Assembly: GCF_900114495.1 (NCBI RefSeq)
Contig: NZ_FOZI01000003.1
Location: forward strand, 744,001-808,000
Reading direction: 5' to 3'
DNA: 64,000 nucleotides
Source: Dyella sp. OK004
Lineage (GTDB): Bacteria > Pseudomonadota > Gammaproteobacteria > Xanthomonadales > Rhodanobacteraceae
The notes under the pieces are model-generated. The model ran no database searches. It worked only from the letters and a program-made list of their open reading frames with translations, and had not been told where the DNA came from. Position numbers and translations under genes: made by a program. Positions 26,403 through 39,539 of the stretch are shown here, piece by piece; position 1 is the stretch's first letter, and the number at the start of each line of letters is the position of its first letter.

Positions 26403-27529
26403 AGGTAATGCTCGGCATTTCCGGCGGCGTGGACTCTTCGGTTGCCGCCCTTCTTCTGCAACAGGCCGGCCATCAGGTCGAAGGCCTGTTTATGCAGAAC
26501 TGGGAGGAGGACGATCGCAATGGCCCTTGCACGGCCGACGCTGACCGCAAGGACGCCGTGGCCGTCTGCGGCCGCCTGGACATTCCATTCCACGCGCGCA
26601 ATTTCGCCGCCGAGTATTGGGACGGGGTGTTCGAGCACTTCCTGGCCGAATATCGCGCGGGTCGCACGCCGAACCCTGACGTGCTGTGCAACCGCGAGAT
26701 CAAGTTCAAGACCTTCCTGGACGAGGCAAGCGCGCTGGGCGCGGAAAAAATCGCCACCGGCCACTATGCGCGCGTCGATTTCAAAGACGGCCGCTACCGC
26801 CTGCTGCGCGCGGTGGATGCCGCCAAGGACCAGACCTATTTCTTGCATGCGCTGGGCCAGCGACAGCTCGCGGCCACGCTGTTCCCGATCGGCGAAATCG
26901 AGAAATCGCAAGTGCGTCGCATGGCGCTGGAAGCCGCGCTGCCCACGCATGCCAAGAAAGACTCCACCGGCATCTGCTTTATCGGCGAGCGCGATTTCCG
27001 CGAATTCCTCAGCCAGTACATCCCTGCCCGCCCCGGCGAGATGCGCACACCCGAAGGCCAGCGCATCGGCGAGCATCAGGGCGTGATGTATTACACCCTG
27101 GGCCAGCGCAACGGCCTGGGTATCGGCGGACGCCAGGGCGCTGGCGGCGACGCCTGGTATGTCGTGGGCAAAGATGTCGCCGCCAACGTGCTGTACGTTG
27201 CGCAAGGTGGTGAAAACCACTGGCTGTATTCGCAACGCCTGATCGCCGAAGTCCCCAGCTGGGTCGCCGGCAAGGCGCCTGCTGCCGAATTCCGCTGCAC
27301 CGCCAAGACCCGTTACCGCCAGCAGGACCAACACTGCACCGTGCATCTGTTTGAAGGAGGAGTGGAAGTGCGCTTCGACGAACCCCAGCGTGCGGTAACG
27401 CCCGGCCAGTCCGTGGTGTTCTACGGCGGCGAAGCCTGCCTCGGCGGCGCCGTGATCGCTCGCACCGATGCTCCCTACGGCGGCTGGAACGCCGCCCCTG
27501 TCACCGAAGAGTCCGTCCAACGTGCTTGA
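26399..27529 (+). CDS. mnmA: tRNA 2-thiouridine(34) synthase MnmA
   Basis: A 376-residue PP-loop enzyme that thiolates U34 of tRNA-Lys, -Glu and -Gln with sulfur passed through the Tus relay. The ATP-binding [14 protein letters not shown] is at the N terminus. The two catalytic cysteines are in [12 protein letters not shown] and [10 protein letters not shown]. The start is GTG, overlapping nudJ by four bases; an ATG three codons in would cut into the PP-loop strand. hflD follows ten bases after the stop. Confidence 0.96.
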   Translation: MKVMLGISGGVDSSVAALLLQQAGHQVEGLFMQNWEEDDRNGPCTADADRKDAVAVCGRLDIPFHARNFAAEYWDGVFEHFLAEYRAGRTPNPDVLCNREIKFKTFLDEASALGAEKIATGHYARVDFKDGRYRLLRAVDAAKDQTYFLHALGQRQLAATLFPIGEIEKSQVRRMALEAALPTHAKKDSTGICFIGERDFREFLSQYIPARPGEMRTPEGQRIGEHQGVMYYTLGQRNGLGIGGRQGAGGDAWYVVGKDVAANVLYVAQGGENHWLYSQRLIAEVPSWVAGKAPAAEFRCTAKTRYRQQDQHCTVHLFEGGVEVRFDEPQRAVTPGQSVVFYGGEACLGGAVIARTDAPYGGWNAAPVTEESVQRA

Positions 27530-27539
27530 AACTTTTGCT

Positions 27540-28163
27540 ATGAACGAAGAACGCGTGCTCGCCCTTGCCGGCTTGTTCCAGGCCACGGCGCTGGCGCAGC
27601 AGCTGGCGAACGACGGACGCTGCGACGAAACCGCCTTCGAAGCCAGCCTGGGCAGCGTATTTCGCATTGACGCCGCCTCGGTGGCCGGCGTCTACGGCAA
27701 TGTCGCCGGCGTGCGATTGGGCCTGCGCAAGCTGATTTCGCAGCTCGACGAAAACGGCCGCGACATGGCCATTACCCGTATGGCTGTGACCGTGATGCGG
27801 CTGGAGCGCAGCCTCGCTCGCCACAACCAGCTACTCAACGATTTGCAGCAGGGCATCGTATCCGCGCAACGCCAGGTCGAGCACTTCGGACAGAACTCGC
27901 CCCAGGTCATCAAGCGTTTGGCCGAGCTATATGTCTCCACGCTATCCACGCTGAAGCCGCGCGTGATGGTCACCGGCAATCCGCAGCAGCTGCAGCAACC
28001 CAACGTGGTCGAGAAAGTACGCTCCAGCCTGCTTGCAGCGGTGCGTTCGGCAGTGCTGTGGCGGCAGATTGGAGGACGTCAGTGGCAGCTGCTGCTGTAT
28101 CGCCGCCAGTGCAGCATGCTGGCGCGTGGGCTGCTCACCGGGGCGACGCTGGATAACGGCTAA
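27540..28163 (+). CDS. hflD: High-frequency lysogenization protein HflD homologue
   Basis: A 207-residue helical protein of the HflD family, which in E. coli is a peripheral membrane protein known for modulating lambda CII; its cellular role is not settled. Recognised from LALAGLFQATALAQQLANDG, RQVEHFGQNS, PRVMVTGNP and LLAAVRSAVLWRQIGG. It ends the nudJ-mnmA-hflD run. The purB gene that usually follows in enterics is absent here; a REP-like palindrome and a LysR gene on the other strand come next. Confidence 0.9.
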   Translation: MNEERVLALAGLFQATALAQQLANDGRCDETAFEASLGSVFRIDAASVAGVYGNVAGVRLGLRKLISQLDENGRDMAITRMAVTVMRLERSLARHNQLLNDLQQGIVSAQRQVEHFGQNSPQVIKRLAELYVSTLSTLKPRVMVTGNPQQLQQPNVVEKVRSSLLAAVRSAVLWRQIGGRQWQLLLYRRQCSMLARGLLTGATLDNG

Positions 28164-28178
28164 GCCCGGCATCTCATC

Positions 28179-28255
28179 GTAGGAGCCCACCCAGTGGGCG
28201 ACCGGCGTCCGATAACGCCAGCTTCGCTGGCTTCGCGCACAGGGTGCGCTCCTAC
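28179..28255. repeat. REP-like palindrome, copy 2
   Basis: Left unit GTAGGAGCCCACCCAGTGGG (28179-28201) and an inverted unit ending GCGCTCCTAC (28233-28255). Between them lies a small hairpin GCCAGC/GCTGGC (28217-28231). The left arm differs from copy 1 and has its own inner palindrome. It lies 16 bp after the hflD stop and just before the LysR stop. Confidence 0.8.
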
Positions 28256-28262
28256 TGTGGCT

Positions 28263-29171
28263 TCATACCTCGTCGATCAGTCTAAGGCCCGGCCGTTGCT
28301 TTGCCAGCTTGCGTAGCAGATCCGCAAAAGCCTGCAAGTCGCTACCCCACGGCGAGGCCTCACGCCAATACAGCGCAATCTCACGACCCGGCGCCTGCCC
28401 CTTGATCTTCGCCAGCGCGATATTGGGCGTTGAAGCGAGGCGCTCATGTGCCAGCGCCGGCACCAGGGCATAGCCGCCGCGCAAACCCACCAATGCGGCC
28501 AGGCTTTCCAGACTGACGTCCTGCACGTGGCCACCGCCGAGCACGTCGTCGGCGTGGCTTTCCGTCATCAGGGTCGCTTCGCTGGCGTCCAATTGCTCCA
28601 ATGCTACGGTGCGGCGGCTGGCCAGAGGATGATCTGCGCGGAGCATCACCTCCCACGGCTCGAAAAACAGCGGGCGCATGGCAATGCCGCTGACCGCAGG
28701 CACCGGGGGCGCCAATACCGCGTCGAGTTCACCCTCGTGCAGGCGCCGCAGCAGACCGCGCGGCTTGCCCTCGGACAGGCTCAAACGGGCCTCCGGAAAA
28801 TGCTGGGGGAACGGTGCGATCAGATGCGGCAACAGATACGGTCCCAGCGTGGCCAGAACGCCCAACCGCAATTCACCGCCGAACGCCACCTCGCCGGCAC
28901 GCGCCGCCTGCTGCAAATGCTCGGCGGCCAACAGCACCGCGTCGATCTGCTCCAGCAGCCGTTGCCCACCTGCTGTCGGCACAATGCGCCGGCCGCCACG
29001 CTCGAACAGCGGCGCGCCGAGTGCCTGCTCCACTTTCTGCACCTGATGCGACAGCCCGGAAGGGCTGATATGCATCGCGCGCGCCGCGCTGTTAAAGCTG
29101 CCATGCCGGCGTACGGCCTGTACCAGGGTCAGGTCGCGCAGCGAGACTACCGATAAGTGGGTGGAAATCAT
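28263..29171 (-). CDS. LysR-family regulator, OxyR-like but without cysteines
   Basis: A 302-residue LysR-type activator. The N-terminal winged helix-turn-helix (about 8-67) shows SFNSAARAMHISPSGLSHQVQ. The effector domain aligns with OxyR over ADHPLASR, SLESLAALV and GYALVPALA, but the loop that carries the two redox cysteines in OxyR is shortened and the whole protein contains no cysteine. It therefore cannot sense peroxide by the OxyR disulfide. It lies 104 bp downstream of acnB on the same strand, a hairpin in between. The ATG at 29171 gives the normal length; an extension to 29240 is unlikely. Confidence 0.8.
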   Translation of the reverse strand: MISTHLSVVSLRDLTLVQAVRRHGSFNSAARAMHISPSGLSHQVQKVEQALGAPLFERGGRRIVPTAGGQRLLEQIDAVLLAAEHLQQAARAGEVAFGGELRLGVLATLGPYLLPHLIAPFPQHFPEARLSLSEGKPRGLLRRLHEGELDAVLAPPVPAVSGIAMRPLFFEPWEVMLRADHPLASRRTVALEQLDASEATLMTESHADDVLGGGHVQDVSLESLAALVGLRGGYALVPALAHERLASTPNIALAKIKGQAPGREIALYWREASPWGSDLQAFADLLRKLAKQRPGLRLIDEV

Positions 29172-29228
29172 CCTGCCTGTCGCCTCGTTGCCCTGCCCGT
29201 CGTGTGGGCGGCGCAAAGCATAAACGAC

Positions 29229-29253
29229 GAAGCCCGGCACAGGGCCGGGCTTC
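29229..29253 (-). terminator. Hairpin after acnB, possible terminator
   Basis: Perfect 10-bp stem GAAGCCCGGC/GCCGGGCTTC with a five-base loop, 22 bp past the acnB stop. On the minus strand it is followed by GTCGTTTATG, so only a weak T run. Confidence 0.55.
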
Positions 29254-29275
29254 GCGTTCCGCTTTGGTTGACGAC

Positions 29276-31867
29276 TCAGGCGTCGACAGTGTCGGCGACC
29301 TGCTTGAAGTCCTCGATCTGGTCGAAGTTCATGTACTGGTAGATCTTGTCACCATTGGCGTTGATCACGCCGATGTCGGTCATGTACTCGGCCTTCGTCG
29401 GAATGCGGCCCAGACGCGAGCAGATCGCGGCTAGCTCGGCCGAACCCAGGTACACGTTGGAGTTCTTGCCCAGGCGGTTCGGGAAGTTGCGGGTGGAGGT
29501 AGAGAACACCGTGGCACCTTCGCGCACCTGTGCCTGGTTGCCCATGCACAGCGAACAACCCGGCATTTCCATGCGCGCGCCGGCCGTGCCGAGTACGCCG
29601 TAGTGGCCTTCCTCGGTCAGCTGCTTCTGGTCCATCTTGGTCGGCGGAGCCACCCACAGCTTGGTCGGAATATCGCGCTTGCCTTCCAGCAGCTTCGATG
29701 CCGCCCGAAAATGACCAATATTCGTCATGCACGAACCGATGAACACTTCATCGATGGCGGCGCCGGCCACGTCGGACAAGGTCTTCACATCATCCGGATC
29801 GTTCGGGCAGGCCACGATCGGCTCATGCACATCGGCCAGATCGATCTCGATCACCGCCGCGTACTCGGCATCCGCATCGCGATCCATCAGCTGCGGATCG
29901 GCGAGCCAAGCCTCCATCGCCTTGATACGGCGATGCAGGCTGCGAGCGTCCTGGTAGCCCTGGGCGATCATGTACTTCAGCAGGGTGATGTTCGAGTTGA
30001 GGTACTCGATGATCGGTTCCTTGTTGAGGTGCACGGTGCAACCCGCAGCGGAACGTTCAGCCGAAGCGTCGGAGAGCTCGAACGCCTGCTCCACCTTCAG
30101 GTTCGGCAGACCTTCGATTTCCAGGATGCGGCCGGAGAAGATGTTCTTCTTGCCCTGCTTGGCGACGGTGAGCAGGTCGTGTTTGATCGCATAGAGTGGG
30201 ATCGCATTGACCAGGTCACGCAGCGTCACGCCCGGCTGCAGCTCGCCCTTGAAGCGCACCAGCACCGACTCCGGCATATCCAGCGGCATCACGCCGGTAG
30301 CTGCCGCGAAGGCAACCAGGCCGGAGCCGGCTGGGAACGAAATGCCGATCGGGAAACGCGTATGGCTGTCGCCGCCGGTGCCGACCGTGTCGGGCAACAG
30401 CATGCGGTTGAGCCAGGAATGGATCACGCCGTCGCCCGGACGCAGGCTGATGCCGCCACGGGTGGAGATGAAGGCCGGCAGTTCATGATGCGTCTTGACG
30501 TCGACCGGCTTCGGATACGCGGCGGTGTGGCAGAACGACTGCATCACCAGATCGGCCGAAAAACCCAGGCACGCCAGGTCCTTCAACTCATCGCGGGTCA
30601 TCGGGCCGGTGGTGTCCTGTGAGCCCACCGAGGTCATCTTCGGCTCGCAATAAGTACCCGGGCGCACGCCCTGGCCTTCCGGCAGGCCGCAGGCGCGACC
30701 CACCATCTTCTGCGCCAAGGTGTAACCCTTGCCGGTATCGACTGGATTCTGCGGCAGGCGGAACAGATTCGACGCCGGCAGGCCCAGCGCCTCGCGCGCC
30801 TTGGCGGTGAGGCCGCGGCCGATGATCAGCGGAATGCGGCCACCAGCGCGCACTTCGTCGAACAGCACGTCGGACTTCACCTGGAATTCGGCGATCACTT
30901 CGCCATTCTTCAGCGCCTTGCCTTCATACGGACGCAGCTCGACCACATCGCCCATTTCCATCTGGGAGACGTCGAGTTCGATCGGCAGCGCGCCGGCGTC
31001 TTCCATGGTGTTGTAGAAGATCGGCGCGATCTTCGAACCCAGGCACACGCCGCCGAAGCGCTTGTTCGGGATGAAGGGGATGTCCTCGCCCGTCCACCAC
31101 AGCACCGAGTTGGTCGCCGACTTGCGGCTGGAGCCGGTGCCGACCACGTCGCCGACGTAAGCGACCAGGTGTCCCTTGTTCTTGAGGTCGAGGATCTGCT
31201 GGATCGGGCCGCGCTTGCCGTCTTCCTCCGGCTGGAACGGCGCGCCGTCGCGCTTGTTCTTCAGCATGGCCAGCGCGTGCATCGGGATATCCGGGCGCGT
31301 GGTGGCATCGGGAGCCGGCGACAGGTCGTCGGTGTTGGTCTCGCCCGGCACCTTGAACACGGTGATGGTCATGCTCTGCGGCACTTCCGGACGGCTGGTG
31401 AACCACTCGGCGTCGGCCCAGCTCTGCAGCACGGCCTTGGCGTTGGCATTGCCCTTGTCGGCCTTGTCCTTGACGTCATGAAAGGCGTCGAACATCAGCA
31501 AGGTCTTCTTCAGCGCCTCGGCAGCGATACCGCTGACCTGCGCGTCATCGAGCAATTCGACCAGCGGATGGATGTTGTAGCCACCCAGCATGGTACCGAG
31601 CAACTCGGTCGCCTTATCGCGGCTGATCAGCGTGCACTTCTCGGTGCCAAACGCCACGGCAGCCAGGTATGAAGCCTTGACCTTGGCGGCATCGTCGACG
31701 CCAGCCGGGACACGGTGGGTGATCAGATCAACAAGGGACGCTTCTTCGCCAGCCGGCGGGTTCTTCAGCAGTTCGATCAGGTCGGCGGTCTGCTGGGCCG
31801 ACAGCGGCAGCGCGGGAATTCCCAGGGCGGCGCGTTCGGCGACGTGTTGGCGATAGGCGTTGAGCAT
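29276..31867 (-). CDS. acnB: Aconitate hydratase B (2-methylisocitrate dehydratase)
   Basis: An 863-residue AcnB, the main TCA-cycle aconitase in many gammaproteobacteria, isomerising citrate to isocitrate and also active in the methylcitrate cycle. AcnB has its swivel domain N-terminal to the core, and the N-terminal HEAT-like helical domain is present ([16 protein letters not shown]...). The 4Fe-4S ligands are the cysteines in GSCMTNIGH and [22 protein letters not shown] is the substrate loop. It is divergent from acnA with 352 bp between. Confidence 0.97.
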   Translation of the reverse strand: MLNAYRQHVAERAALGIPALPLSAQQTADLIELLKNPPAGEEASLVDLITHRVPAGVDDAAKVKASYLAAVAFGTEKCTLISRDKATELLGTMLGGYNIHPLVELLDDAQVSGIAAEALKKTLLMFDAFHDVKDKADKGNANAKAVLQSWADAEWFTSRPEVPQSMTITVFKVPGETNTDDLSPAPDATTRPDIPMHALAMLKNKRDGAPFQPEEDGKRGPIQQILDLKNKGHLVAYVGDVVGTGSSRKSATNSVLWWTGEDIPFIPNKRFGGVCLGSKIAPIFYNTMEDAGALPIELDVSQMEMGDVVELRPYEGKALKNGEVIAEFQVKSDVLFDEVRAGGRIPLIIGRGLTAKAREALGLPASNLFRLPQNPVDTGKGYTLAQKMVGRACGLPEGQGVRPGTYCEPKMTSVGSQDTTGPMTRDELKDLACLGFSADLVMQSFCHTAAYPKPVDVKTHHELPAFISTRGGISLRPGDGVIHSWLNRMLLPDTVGTGGDSHTRFPIGISFPAGSGLVAFAAATGVMPLDMPESVLVRFKGELQPGVTLRDLVNAIPLYAIKHDLLTVAKQGKKNIFSGRILEIEGLPNLKVEQAFELSDASAERSAAGCTVHLNKEPIIEYLNSNITLLKYMIAQGYQDARSLHRRIKAMEAWLADPQLMDRDADAEYAAVIEIDLADVHEPIVACPNDPDDVKTLSDVAGAAIDEVFIGSCMTNIGHFRAASKLLEGKRDIPTKLWVAPPTKMDQKQLTEEGHYGVLGTAGARMEMPGCSLCMGNQAQVREGATVFSTSTRNFPNRLGKNSNVYLGSAELAAICSRLGRIPTKAEYMTDIGVINANGDKIYQYMNFDQIEDFKQVADTVDA

Positions 31868-32219
31868 GTGATCTCGTCCGTTGATTGGCGAAGGGCAGAA
31901 CGACCGGCCGCATCAGGCAGGGGAGCAAAAATCCAGCTCTCAAGCCATTTACGGGGATCATTTCAGCCGCTTATTTTGCCAGTCGGCCACCATCTGCCGC
32001 AACGCAAGACGTTGTTTCCGCCAGCGTTCGAAATCTTGCAATGACCTTATCGCGTCATAACCGGACGGGTAGCTTGCACCCATCGGCTTTTGCCCCAAAC
32101 TGGCCGGCATCCCTCCGCGGAAGACCGGCCTTTTGCAATTACGCTCACGTTCCCTGCTCTAGGATCCCCCTGCTACGCCCCGCGCGTCAGCCCGACTCAA
32201 AGCAACAGGAGTTCGTCCC
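31868..32219. other. Divergent acnB-acnA promoter region
   Basis: 352 bp without a gene between two aconitase genes read outward; both promoters must lie here. A short dyad CAACG-N5-CGTTG is centred at 32007 and a GTTATGACGCG/ATGAC-type dyad lies near 32045-32060. acnA has AGGAG about nine bases before its start. I could not assign -35/-10 elements with confidence. Confidence 0.45.
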
Positions 32220-34970
<2,751 letters not shown>

Positions 34971-34983
34971 TCAGAACGCGCAA

Positions 34984-35017
34984 AATGAAAACGCCGCCCC
35001 CGGGCGGCGTTTTCATT
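34984..35017. terminator. Terminator after acnA
   Basis: A perfect 16-base inverted repeat, AATGAAAACGCCGCCC / GGGCGGCGTTTTCATT, with a two-base centre. The inner GC core is followed by TTTT on the plus strand. Confidence 0.88.
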
Positions 35018-35032
35018 GAATCATCAACACCC

Positions 35033-35048
35033 CAGGGTGCGCTCCTAC
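35033..35048. repeat. REP-like half unit, copy 3
   Basis: The 16 bases CAGGGTGCGCTCCTAC match the right arm of copies 1 and 2 exactly. Only one arm is present. It overlaps the stop codon of the lipoprotein gene (minus strand), whose TAG is part of the GTAGGAGCGC end. Confidence 0.75.
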
Positions 35049-35482
35049 AACGATTGCGTCCATGTTGCCGTATAGCAGCGCCAGTCGCGCCCTTCCCTGC
35101 GCCAGGCTGTTTCCACGTTGAACATGCCCAACTCAGCGGGAAACAACTTGCCGCCACTACCCAACGTGACGGTGAAACGCGCCACATAGCGGTCGCCGCG
35201 TGGCTCGATCGCCACGGGGCCCATCACCACATGCACAGTTTCGCCGCGCAGCTTCGCTACAAGCAGCAAATTGCCCAAGTCCTTGCGGCTCATGCTGCCG
35301 GCATTGCCGTCGAAATCCTCTGTCAGCACGCCGGCCAGTGCGCCCGCATCCACCTGCCCCGCGCCCTGGGCGGCGGCACTGATAGCCTGCCGGATACGCT
35401 GCTCATCCGGCTCGCGGTGACAGCCGGAGAGCACGAGCGCGAATACGGCGAAAAACACCGGCAAAAGAACATTTCGCTTCAT
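35045..35482 (-). CDS. Putative lipoprotein, unknown function
   Basis: A 145-residue protein with a lipoprotein signal peptide: [20 protein letters not shown] then Cys21 of the LSGC lipobox. The mature part has an alpha+beta pattern (helix [15 protein letters not shown], then [15 protein letters not shown], then strands ending in [15 protein letters not shown]) that resembles the SnoaL/NTF2-like fold; this is a structural guess. Its stop codon is provided by a REP-like unit. It stands convergent with acnA and divergent from fadD, with no informative partner. Confidence 0.7.
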   Translation of the reverse strand: MKRNVLLPVFFAVFALVLSGCHREPDEQRIRQAISAAAQGAGQVDAGALAGVLTEDFDGNAGSMSRKDLGNLLLVAKLRGETVHVVMGPVAIEPRGDRYVARFTVTLGSGGKLFPAELGMFNVETAWRREGRDWRCYTATWTQSL

Positions 35483-35618
35483 CGGGGCATCCCAAAAACC
35501 TCGTTGCGATGCGGCTTGCCGCTGTGCGCGAGCGTATGCTCCAATGCCGCGTCATCATGATGCCCCATGCGCACGCAAGCCGCGACGCGGGCAGTCGATA
35601 CAGGAGCAGGGATCAAAC

Positions 35619-37310
35619 ATGAGCAACGAGCGTCCGTGGCTGGCCCACTATCCGGATGGCGTACCCGCGCAGATCGACATCAACGCCTACGCCTCCGTTG
35701 CCGCGGTGCTGGAAGAATCCTTTGAGCGCTATCGTGATCGCCCGGGCTTCTGTAATTTCGGCAAGCAACTCAGTTATGGTCAGGTCGATGAGCTGAGTCG
35801 CCAGTTTGCTGGCTACCTCACCGGTGTACTCAAGCTCGCCAAGGGCGATCGCATCGCGATCATGATGCCCAACGTGCTGCAGTACCCGATCGCCCTGTTC
35901 GGTGCGCTGCGCGCCGGCCTGGTAGTGGTCAACACCAACCCGATGTACACGGCGCGCGAACTTCAGCACCAACTGGAAGATGCCGGTGCCAAGGCCATCG
36001 TGGTGCTGGATAATTTCGCCGCTACGCTGCAGCAAGTCGTGGATAAGACCGAGGTGAAGCACATCGTCACCACCGGCATCGGCGACCTGCTGGGCTTTCC
36101 GAAGGGTACGCTGATCAACTTCGTGCTGAAGCACGTCAAGAAGATGGTGCCAGCCTTCAACCTGCCGCATGCCGTGCGCTTCCGTGATGCGTTGGCGCAA
36201 GGTGCCGTGCATCCGATGCCGAAGGTGTCGCTGACGCATGACGACATCGCCTTCCTGCAGTACACCGGTGGTACTACCGGCGTAGCCAAGGGTGCCATGC
36301 TCACGCACGGCAACATGGTCGCGAACATGCTGCAGGCTGGCGCATGGATCGGTAACAACACCAAGCCCGGCGAAGAGGTGATCATCACCGCGCTGCCGCT
36401 ATATCACATCTTCTCGCTGACGGCGAACGGCCTGGTGTTCATGCGCCTGGGTGGACTCAACTGGCTGATCACCAACCCGCGCGACATGCCCGGTTTCGTG
36501 AAAGAGCTGAAGAAATCCAAGTTCACCGCGCTCACTGGCGTCAACACGCTGTTCAACGGCCTGCTCAACACACCAGGCTTCGCCGAAGTGGATTTCTCGC
36601 GCCTGCATCTCACCCTCGGCGGCGGCATGGCCGTGCAACGCGCGGTGGCGGAGCGCTGGAAGAAAATCACTGGCATTCCGCTGGCCGAAGCGTACGGCCT
36701 TACCGAAACCTCACCCGCGGTATGCATCAACCCGCTGGATATAAAGGATTACAACAGCTCCATCGGCCTGCCCGTGCCGTCTACCGACGTGGCGATCTGG
36801 TCTGAAGAAGGCCAGCCGCTGCCCATGGGCGAAGTGGGCGAACTGATGGTCCACGGCCCGCAGGTGATGAAGGGTTACTGGCAGCGTCCTGACGAAACTG
36901 CCAAGGTGCTTGGCGCGGATGGCTGGCTGCATACCGGCGACATCGCGCGCATGGATGAGAACGGCTACTTCTATATCGTTGATCGCAAGAAAGACATGAT
37001 CCTGGTGTCCGGCTTCAACGTGTATCCGAACGAGGTCGAGGACATCGTGATGACGCACCCCGGCGTGGCCGAGGTGGCCGCCGTTGGTGTGCCGGACGAG
37101 CACTCGGGCGAAGTGGTGAAACTGTTCGTGGTGCGCAAGGACCCGAACCTCACCGTGGAAGCGCTCAAGGAGTTCTGCCGCGAAAACCTCACCGGCTACA
37201 AGCGCCCCAAGATCATCGAGTTCCGCGACTCGCTGCCCAAGAGCAACGTGGGCAAGATCCTCCGCCGCGAATTGCGCGACGAGAAGAAAGCGGCGCCGAC
37301 CAGCGCCTGA
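35619..37310 (+). CDS. fadD: Long-chain fatty acid--CoA ligase
   Basis: A 563-residue acyl-CoA synthetase that activates long-chain fatty acids with ATP and CoA during uptake and before beta-oxidation. The AMP-binding P-loop [14 protein letters not shown], the motif YGLTETSP, the hinge segment [16 protein letters not shown] and the C-terminal [13 protein letters not shown] are intact, as in FadD. The start at 35619 has CAGGAG about 15 bases upstream and gives the normal N terminus. No other beta-oxidation genes are adjacent. Confidence 0.93.
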   Translation: MSNERPWLAHYPDGVPAQIDINAYASVAAVLEESFERYRDRPGFCNFGKQLSYGQVDELSRQFAGYLTGVLKLAKGDRIAIMMPNVLQYPIALFGALRAGLVVVNTNPMYTARELQHQLEDAGAKAIVVLDNFAATLQQVVDKTEVKHIVTTGIGDLLGFPKGTLINFVLKHVKKMVPAFNLPHAVRFRDALAQGAVHPMPKVSLTHDDIAFLQYTGGTTGVAKGAMLTHGNMVANMLQAGAWIGNNTKPGEEVIITALPLYHIFSLTANGLVFMRLGGLNWLITNPRDMPGFVKELKKSKFTALTGVNTLFNGLLNTPGFAEVDFSRLHLTLGGGMAVQRAVAERWKKITGIPLAEAYGLTETSPAVCINPLDIKDYNSSIGLPVPSTDVAIWSEEGQPLPMGEVGELMVHGPQVMKGYWQRPDETAKVLGADGWLHTGDIARMDENGYFYIVDRKKDMILVSGFNVYPNEVEDIVMTHPGVAEVAAVGVPDEHSGEVVKLFVVRKDPNLTVEALKEFCRENLTGYKRPKIIEFRDSLPKSNVGKILRRELRDEKKAAPTSA

Positions 37311-37328
37311 GAAAAAGCATCTGTCCCT

Positions 37329-37378
37329 GAGCCTGCTCACCCCTCAGGGCAGCCCACTCCGGGGCAGTGAACAGGCTC
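37329..37378. terminator. Imperfect hairpin after fadD
   Basis: Inverted arms GAGCCTGCTCAC (37329-37340) and GTGAACAGGCTC (37367-37378), 11 of 12 complementary, 18 bp after the fadD stop. There is no T run, so its role as terminator is uncertain. Confidence 0.4.
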
Positions 37379-37433
37379 GAGGCGCCACGACCCGCGCCAT
37401 CGCGGGCACATGAGACGGCCCCGTCGCGACGAT

Positions 37434-37805
37434 TCACTCGTCGTGCCACATCTCCAGGATGTCGGCGTAGCCACCCAGCAGGTTCCACAACGGGACCTGC
37501 TTGTCCTCCGGTATACGTGTGTAGGCAAAACCGATGTGGCGGTCGGAGATGCGCGCCACCTGTGCTTCGAGATGGATGTGCAGGTCATGGCCAAAGATCA
37601 TGTCCAGCATCCAGCTCTGCCCTACCTCCCCCTGCCAGCCGAGCGGACGCCGCAACAAGGCGCCGGTAGCCGAGATGTCGACCAGCTCCGTCGGCTGCGA
37701 CTGGCTGCCGCGACTCATGAGCACGGTGGTCTCGATCCGCATGCGCGCAGGGCGCAGTTGTTCGGGATCCGAACCGCTCCTGGGTTTGCCGTCGGCTTTG
37801 GTCAT
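37434..37805 (-). CDS. PilZ-domain protein
   Basis: A 123-residue protein that is essentially one PilZ domain, the usual receptor for cyclic di-GMP. Both binding elements are visible: an arginine box RPARMR near residue 19-24 and DISATGALLRRP about 25 residues later (D/NxSxxG). It probably couples c-di-GMP level to motility, adhesion or polysaccharide output, but no effector gene adjoins it. The start at 37805 has GGGAGG nine bases upstream, deciding against a longer frame. dinB lies upstream on the same strand. Confidence 0.85.
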   Translation of the reverse strand: MTKADGKPRSGSDPEQLRPARMRIETTVLMSRGSQSQPTELVDISATGALLRRPLGWQGEVGQSWMLDMIFGHDLHIHLEAQVARISDRHIGFAYTRIPEDKQVPLWNLLGGYADILEMWHDE

Positions 37806-37885
37806 GCCTTTCCTCCCATCGCACTGCATCCCGCAGTGCCCACCCGCCTTGTCCCACGGCCGCCATCGCGGCCACCCCAAGGCCT

Positions 37886-39061
37886 TCAATCCTGCTTGCG
37901 CGTCCGCAATATTCCTGCGCGCACCAGGCTACCCGTGCCGAAGCGTCGATTGATCCCGTCCTGCACCCGATCCGTCGCGGCGCCTTTCGCGCCGACAGCG
38001 AACATATCCTCCTGCGCTCGCCTGCCGAAACCGGACAGGCTCACACCGAGCAGGCGCAGGCGCGGTCTCGACTGCGTCTGCCACCAGAGGTAAAGCAAGC
38101 GGCGTGCCACCTCATAAATCTCGCTGACCGACGCACTCGGCGCCTGCAATGGCGCCTGACGCGTATAGGTGACAAACGGCGGCTCGCGTAGTTTCACCGT
38201 CACCGTAGTGCCACGCAGCTCGCGTGCCCTGGCGCGTGTTGCCACACGCTCGCATTGGCGCAGTAACCAGGATTCGGCCATCACCCACTGATCTACATCG
38301 AGGTCGAAAGTGTGCTCCGCCCCGATCGACTGCTCGGCCTGCACCGGCTCGACCGCGCGCTCGTCTTCGCCACGCGCCAGCGCCTGCAGCACGGCGGCCT
38401 GACGTCCGAGCGCACGCCCTAGACGCGCCGGGTCACATGCTGCCAATTCGCCGATAGTGCGCACGCCGATGCGATGAAGTGCCTGCTCGGTGACCTTGCC
38501 GACCGTCCACAAACGCCCCACCGGCAGCGGCGCCAGCCGGTGGGTGGCCTCGCTTGCCCTGATATGCAAAAAACCGTCAGGTTTGGAGATCTCACTGGCC
38601 AATTTAGCCAGGAGCTTGTTGGGTCCCATGCCGACCGAAGCGATCAGTCCGGTGCGTTCATGGATGCGTTGTTTGATGCGGCGACCGATGTCCTCGACCG
38701 GGCCGAGCAGACGCAGACTGGCGCTGACATCAAGAAAGGCCTCGTCGAGCGACAACCCTTCGACCTCAGGCGTCACTTCGTGAAACACACCAAACACCTG
38801 TTCCGACAGTTCCTGATAGCGCGCCGGACGGGGCACCAAGTAAATCCCGTCAGGACACAGGCGCCGGGCCTGAACCGTAGGCATCGCCGAGCGCACGCCG
38901 TAGCGGCGGGCTTCGTAGCTGCAGGTAGAGACCACCCCGCGCGGCCCCAGACCACCCACGATCACCGCCTCGCCGCGCAGCTCCGGGCGGTCGAGCTGCT
39001 CCACCGCCGCATAGAAGGCGTCCATATCAACATGGATGATCGAGCGTTCGGCGGCCGGCAT
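37886..39061 (-). CDS. dinB: DNA polymerase IV (Y family)
   Basis: A 391-residue translesion polymerase. The catalytic carboxylates lie in HVDMDAFYAAVEQ and SLDEAFLDVS; CSYEARRYGVRSAMP is the finger motif. The little-finger domain follows from about residue 240. It is some 40 residues longer than E. coli DinB, with the excess at the C terminus. No clear LexA box was found in the sequence upstream of the start, so SOS control is not shown. No beta-clamp-binding peptide was recognised with certainty. Confidence 0.93.
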   Translation of the reverse strand: MPAAERSIIHVDMDAFYAAVEQLDRPELRGEAVIVGGLGPRGVVSTCSYEARRYGVRSAMPTVQARRLCPDGIYLVPRPARYQELSEQVFGVFHEVTPEVEGLSLDEAFLDVSASLRLLGPVEDIGRRIKQRIHERTGLIASVGMGPNKLLAKLASEISKPDGFLHIRASEATHRLAPLPVGRLWTVGKVTEQALHRIGVRTIGELAACDPARLGRALGRQAAVLQALARGEDERAVEPVQAEQSIGAEHTFDLDVDQWVMAESWLLRQCERVATRARARELRGTTVTVKLREPPFVTYTRQAPLQAPSASVSEIYEVARRLLYLWWQTQSRPRLRLLGVSLSGFGRRAQEDMFAVGAKGAATDRVQDGINRRFGTGSLVRAGILRTRKQD

Positions 39062-39539
39062 GCTGCAGCATTTTGCCCGCAGTGCGCTGGACTGGATACC
39101 ATCCGGCGCACTGGACTTAGCGTCTTCCAGCCGCTAATCTTCGACCTGCGTGGGTCATAGGGTGCACGCCTGCCGGTCAGGGCCGGCACAGCAGAAGCAC
39201 CCGCCCGATGCACTCAGCAGACCTCTTGCACAGCCCGTGACGCAGCTCTCACGCGTTTCGGCTTGCGTTTTTGCCACGGCCCGATCCGGATCAAAGCGCA
39301 CAAGGGTTGCTCACGGCCAGCCTGATCGAAACTGCAGTAGCGCGGTTTCGTCATGGGGTACCGCGACGGTGGCGCCTACTGCGCCTCGGCTAGGCATCGT
39401 GCAATGAGTTTCACGGGTGTTCGCCAGTTGGCCACCACCCGAAGCGGGGACATTCCTGAGCGAATGCCGGTGGAACCCGAGGGTTCCGAACGTGTTGAAC
39501 GCACTGCAAGCCGTTACGGCGGCCCAACGACATGTATTG
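39062..39539. other. Gene-free region between dinB and scpA
   Basis: 478 bp, divergent region. A hairpin TGCCGG/CCGGCA lies at 39172-39189. Several short open frames exist but none has a ribosome site or a recognisable product. It must contain the promoters for dinB and for scpA-scpB-rluB. Confidence 0.4.
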
